Notes under the pieces: model-generated
Told to the model about the DNA's origin: nothing
The model's input: only the letters and a program-made list of their open reading frames with translations
Database searches by the model: none
In this document: piece by piece, positions 8,053 to 10,312 of the stretch
How positions within the stretch are numbered: the stretch's first letter is position 1
How the letters are laid out: each line of letters starts with the position of its first letter
Source of the DNA: an uncultured Bacteroidales bacterium
GTDB lineage: Bacteria > Bacteroidota > Bacteroidia > Bacteroidales > P3
Direction of reading: 5' to 3'
DNA length: 10,312 nt
NCBI GenBank assembly: GCA_946540365.1
Contig: CAMNIH010000059.1
Coordinates: 1 to 10,312, forward strand
Position numbers and translations under genes: made by a program

Positions 8053-8907
8053 TCAAACCATTCTCTCCATCACCGTGCCCACCAGTGTGCGCATCTGTGG
8101 GTGGTAGTCGTTGAGGAATGTGCCTTTCGGCCGGTTGGCGATGATGAGGCACACCGTCAGCGCCTCGTGCCCCAGCAGGTGCGCGAAGCCGTAGATGGCC
8201 GATGTCTCCATCTCGAGGTTGGTCACGGGGGTGTCGGCCCAGCTGAAGGTGGCCAGCTTCTCGTTCAGGTCGTCGATTGCGGGGTGCAGGCGGATGGTGC
8301 GTCCCTGCGGGCCGTAGAATCCCGGCGCCGTGGCCGTGATGCCATGGTGCATGTCGATGGCCACTTTGCCCAGCAGCCCGTTGCTGCCCTGCACGCAGTA
8401 GGGTTGTGCCAGCCTCCTGTTGAGCCCCATGTGGAGCATGAAGCGCTGGTCCATCTCCGGCAGTGGCGGCACCCATTCGCGGTAATAGTTCATCAGGCCG
8501 TCCAGCCCGATGGCGTAGCTCGCCGCCACATGGCTGCCGCAGTCGATATGCTCCTGCAGCGAGCCGCTCGTGCCGATGCGGACCACCTGCAGCTTCCTGT
8601 CGCTGTCGGCGTTCCATTTCCCGTTGTCTACTCTCAAGGCGGCGTCGAGCTCGGTCATCACAATGTCGATGTTGTCGCATCCCATGCCTGTCGAGAGGGC
8701 TGTCATCCGGGTGCCGTGGTAGGTGCCCGTCAGGGCGTGCATCTCGCGGTTCCTCGACTCGTATTCCGTCGTCTCGAAAATCTCCTTGAACATGTCGACC
8801 CGTCCGGGGTCGCCAACCAACAGCACCTTGTCGGCCAAGGTGCTGCTGTCTAAGTGGATGTGATATAGTTTGCCGTTCGGGGCAAGAACCAATTCGCTGG
8901 CTTTCAT
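8053..8907 (-). CDS. Nucleoside phosphorylase, uridine phosphorylase-like
   Basis: Phosphorolytic cleavage of a nucleoside to base and ribose-1-phosphate, probably of uridine for pyrimidine salvage. The 284-residue product has the phosphate-binding loop G32-DPGR36, the nucleoside block STGMGCDNI (72-80), R110-IGTSGS116 and E232-MET235 for ribose binding. Q201-x-R203 in FYGPQGR lies where E. coli Udp has Gln166 and Arg168, the uracil-binding pair (from memory), which favours uridine over purines. The start is ATG 8905-8907: the family's sequence begins there, and a GAGAAG purine stretch lies just upstream. The same frame stays open to 9744, but that extension is low-complexity Pro/Ala/Arg read out of frame through the neighbouring gene and is not included. 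It begins 10 nt after the stop of the secreted-protein gene, so the two are probably co-transcribed. Confidence 0.9.
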   Translation of the reverse strand: MKASELVLAPNGKLYHIHLDSSTLADKVLLVGDPGRVDMFKEIFETTEYESRNREMHALTGTYHGTRMTALSTGMGCDNIDIVMTELDAALRVDNGKWNADSDRKLQVVRIGTSGSLQEHIDCGSHVAASYAIGLDGLMNYYREWVPPLPEMDQRFMLHMGLNRRLAQPYCVQGSNGLLGKVAIDMHHGITATAPGFYGPQGRTIRLHPAIDDLNEKLATFSWADTPVTNLEMETSAIYGFAHLLGHEALTVCLIIANRPKGTFLNDYHPQMRTLVGTVMERMV

Positions 8908-8917
8908 AGTGCTTCTC

Positions 8918-10117
8918 TTATCTGGTGTTTCTGCGCGAGGTGCCGGCGCTGCCTGTGCTGCGTGTCGCGGTGCCGGTGGCGCTGCCGCGTGTCGTCGTGG
9001 TGTTGGCGCTGCGCGTGGTGGTGCCGGTGGCGCTGCCGCGCGTCGTGGTGGTGTTGCCGCTGCGTGTGGTGGTGCCGGTGGCGCTGCCGCGTGTCGTGGT
9101 GGTGTTGCCGCTGCGCGTGGTGGTGCCGGTGGCGTTGTCGCGTGTCGTGGTGGTGTTGCCGCTGCGCGTGGTGGTGCCGGTTCCGCTGCTGCGGGTCGTC
9201 GTGGTGTTGCCGCTGCGCGTGGTGGTGCCGGTTCCGCTGCTGCGGGTCGTCGTGCCGGTGGCGGTGTTGGTGCTACGCGTGGTGGTGCCTCTGGTGCCGG
9301 CATTGGTGCGCGTGGGGGTGGTGCCTGTCGTACGTGTCGTGGTGCCGCTGTCGCCCGTGCGGGTCGTCGTGCTGCCGCTGTTGCCGCTCCGTGCCGCACC
9401 GCTGTTGCGTTGCGTGGGGGCCGGCGTGCCGGTGCTGCTTCCGCTCGTCGAGGGGCGCGTGGTGGGGATCGTCGAGCCGCTACGGCTGCCGGTGTTGTTG
9501 CGCAGCGTTGTGCCGGCCACCTGCGGACGGTCCACGCCGGGCGTCCAGGCGTTCGTCGGGGCGGGAGGAGGCGTCTGCGGCGTGCGCATGTAGTAGGGCG
9601 GCAGCGGAGGCTGGGTGTGCGGACCCCATCCGCCCATCGGCGGCGCCGGCGGCATCCAGCCGTGACGGTGGATGTCGTAGTGGTAGGTGCGCATGTAGCC
9701 CGCGATGTGGACGCGCCGTGTGAAGGGATGATAGTTAGGCACATACCAGGTGAAGCTCGGCGTCCTCACCGTCGTGTGGAACCGCAGGTACTGGGCTGCG
9801 TTGTACATCCGTCCGGCGCTGTACAGCCACACACACTGCAGATCCAGCGGCATATACACTTCGTCGCCCGTGTAGGCATCGTAGCCATAGACCCACAACT
9901 CGTAGTAGGCCGAGTTGACGCGCTCCATCCAGACCTCGTTGATGAGCACGTAGGTCTCGATCTCGTAATCGTACCCGCAGTAGAGCATCAGTTCCTGCTG
10001 TGCATTCAGGTGCTGCACCGTCCGTTGGGCTTGCGCGTAGGTGAAGTAGCGGATTGAATGGGCTGAGGCAGTCAGGCTCATCAGGACTGTAACTACTAAG
10101 ATTGCAATGCGTTTCAT
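8918..10117 (-). CDS. Secreted protein of unknown function with Thr/Arg/Gly-rich 17-residue repeats
   Basis: I do not recognise the family. The 399-residue product opens with a signal peptide (MKRIAILVVTVLMSLTASA, then HS) with no lipobox. Residues about 20-165 are rich in Tyr, Trp and other aromatics (YCGYDYEIETYVLINEVW, YYELWVYGYDAYTG), look folded and contain two Cys (47 and 96). About 165-205 is Pro-rich. From about 206 to the end it is Thr/Arg/Gly/Ser-rich, with six 17-residue repeats (about 286-387) of the form GTTTRSGNTTTTRGSAT. The tail is basic and probably disordered. Several base differences between repeat copies are silent in this frame, which together with the signal peptide and the promoter 39 nt upstream supports it over the rival frames. 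No sorting domain of the type IX kind was recognised. Location is likely periplasmic or outside the cell. Confidence 0.85.
   Translation of the reverse strand: MKRIAILVVTVLMSLTASAHSIRYFTYAQAQRTVQHLNAQQELMLYCGYDYEIETYVLINEVWMERVNSAYYELWVYGYDAYTGDEVYMPLDLQCVWLYSAGRMYNAAQYLRFHTTVRTPSFTWYVPNYHPFTRRVHIAGYMRTYHYDIHRHGWMPPAPPMGGWGPHTQPPLPPYYMRTPQTPPPAPTNAWTPGVDRPQVAGTTLRNNTGSRSGSTIPTTRPSTSGSSTGTPAPTQRNSGAARSGNSGSTTTRTGDSGTTTRTTGTTPTRTNAGTRGTTTRSTNTATGTTTRSSGTGTTTRSGNTTTTRSSGTGTTTRSGNTTTTRDNATGTTTRSGNTTTTRGSATGTTTRSGNTTTTRGSATGTTTRSANTTTTRGSATGTATRSTGSAGTSRRNTR
8957..9262 (-). repeat. Six tandem 51-bp repeats within the secreted-protein gene
   Basis: The string GCTGCG(C/T)GT and its surroundings recur with a period of exactly 51 bp, with GCT at 9008, 9059, 9110, 9161 and 9212; the phase continues to 8957, which is more diverged. 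The next related copy, at 9272, is 60 bp on. The period is a multiple of three, so copy-number change keeps the frame and adds or removes 17 residues. Smaller GGTGGT-type motifs inside each unit show earlier expansion. No unique spacers separate the copies, so it is not a CRISPR array. Confidence 0.93.
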
Positions 10118-10155
10118 AGCTGTAGGTTTTATTTGTTCTTATCTATTTCGTACTG

Positions 10156-10186
10156 CAAAGATACGAAAACTTTCTGACATGGCAAA
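10156..10186 (-). promoter_or_regulatory. Bacteroidota-type promoter for the minus-strand two-gene unit
   Basis: Read on the minus strand: TTTG (10186-10183), 19 nt, then TATCTTTG (10163-10156). This matches the Bacteroidota primary sigma consensus of a -33 TTTG and a -7 TAnnTTTG, with the usual spacing. Transcription should start near 10149-10150, leaving a leader of about 32 nt before the ATG at 10117. The surrounding DNA is clearly AT-richer than the coding regions. Confidence 0.85.
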
Positions 10187-10210
10187 ATAATTGTTCTCTC
10201 GATGTCCTGC

Positions 10211-10234
10211 CGACACGTCATGACTGCCGTGTCG
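10211..10234. repeat. Imperfect palindrome upstream of the promoter
   Basis: CGACACG (10211-10217) and its reverse complement CGTGTCG (10228-10234) flank a 10-nt spacer that itself contains TCATGA. It lies 25 bp upstream of the -33 element of the minus-strand promoter, where a regulator site would be plausible. It could equally be a chance hairpin in GC-rich DNA. Confidence 0.45.
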
Positions 10235-10255
10235 ATCCACCCGCTCCCGGCCATC

Positions 10256-10272
10256 CCTGACACCCTGTCAGG
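10256..10272. repeat. Perfect short hairpin, 7-bp stem and 3-nt loop
   Basis: CCTGACA, CCC, TGTCAGG forms a perfect stem-loop. On the plus strand it is followed by TCTACCTTTTCTTC, a weak T-rich tail, so it could act as a poor terminator in that direction. No plus-strand gene is visible just upstream. It may also belong to the 3' end of a minus-strand gene beyond the window. Confidence 0.5.
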
Positions 10273-10280
10273 TCTACCTT

Positions 10281-10312
10281 TTCTTCAGTCGTTCTTCAGT
10301 CGTTCTTCAGTC
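10281..10312. repeat. 11-bp tandem repeat running off the window edge
   Basis: TTCTTCAGTCG occurs at 10281-10291 and 10292-10302, and again as 10 of 11 bases at 10303-10312, where the window ends. The copies are identical. On the minus strand each copy contains TGA, and since 11 is not a multiple of three, three copies close all three minus-strand frames. A minus-strand gene entering from the right would therefore end at or before this array. Confidence 0.85.

Noticed and set aside
8957..9262. CRISPR-like periodic array
   Set aside because: The repeats are directly adjacent with no unique spacers, the period is 51 bp and in frame with a coding gene, and no cas gene is near.
8925..9723. Two further plus-strand open frames rich in Val/Leu/Pro and in Trp/Cys/Arg
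   Set aside because: They are shadows of the 51-bp repeats in other frames; the Trp/Cys/Arg composition is not protein-like.
8870..10057. Plus-strand open frame of 395 codons, Gly/Ala/Cys-rich, through the repeat array
   Set aside because: It is antisense to the secreted-protein gene, starts with repeat-derived low complexity, has no promoter or family match, and is open only because GC-rich repeats lack stops.

Overview
The window looks like chromosomal housekeeping DNA from a GC-rich member of the Bacteroidota, probably Bacteroidales. Three things suggest this. The gene run nusB – DUF1573 lipoprotein – yajC – ybbR – coaE is typical of that phylum. NusB is of the long Bacteroidota type (324 residues). 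The one clear promoter has the Bacteroidota form (TTTG, 19 nt, TATCTTTG) rather than a sigma70 form. No genus can be assigned from sequence alone.

Plus strand, 2..8002: a tightly packed, co-directional run. It opens inside leuS (leucyl-tRNA synthetase, 5' end outside the window), whose TAA is followed immediately by the ATG of nusB. Next come a DUF1573 lipoprotein, yajC, a YbbR-domain membrane protein, coaE and a large secreted two-domain enzyme. That enzyme joins a family 3 glycosidase (NagZ type) to a serine beta-lactamase-fold hydrolase (AmiE/EstB type). Four of these junctions are 4-nt start/stop overlaps (ATGA or GTGA), so translational coupling is likely. After 51 nt comes a membrane-anchored TerB plus DnaJ-domain protein (DjlA type), ending at a hairpin followed by seven T's. 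The run covers translation, transcription, membrane protein export, CoA synthesis, peptidoglycan turnover and protein folding.

Minus strand, 8053..10186: a convergent two-gene unit read from the promoter at 10156..10186. The first gene encodes a secreted protein of unknown function with an aromatic-rich N-terminal half and a Thr/Arg/Gly/Ser-rich C-terminal half built on six 51-bp (17-residue) repeats. Ten nucleotides after its stop begins a uridine-phosphorylase-like nucleoside phosphorylase. The repeat DNA is so GC-rich that several frames on both strands stay open; only one is judged real.

Right edge, 10187..10312: non-coding as far as can be seen. It holds two short inverted repeats and an 11-bp tandem repeat that runs into the window end. 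No tRNA, rRNA, insertion sequence, CRISPR array or phage gene was recognised. The most notable items are the glycosidase/amidase fusion and the repeat-bearing secreted protein; neither amounts to clear evidence of a new system.
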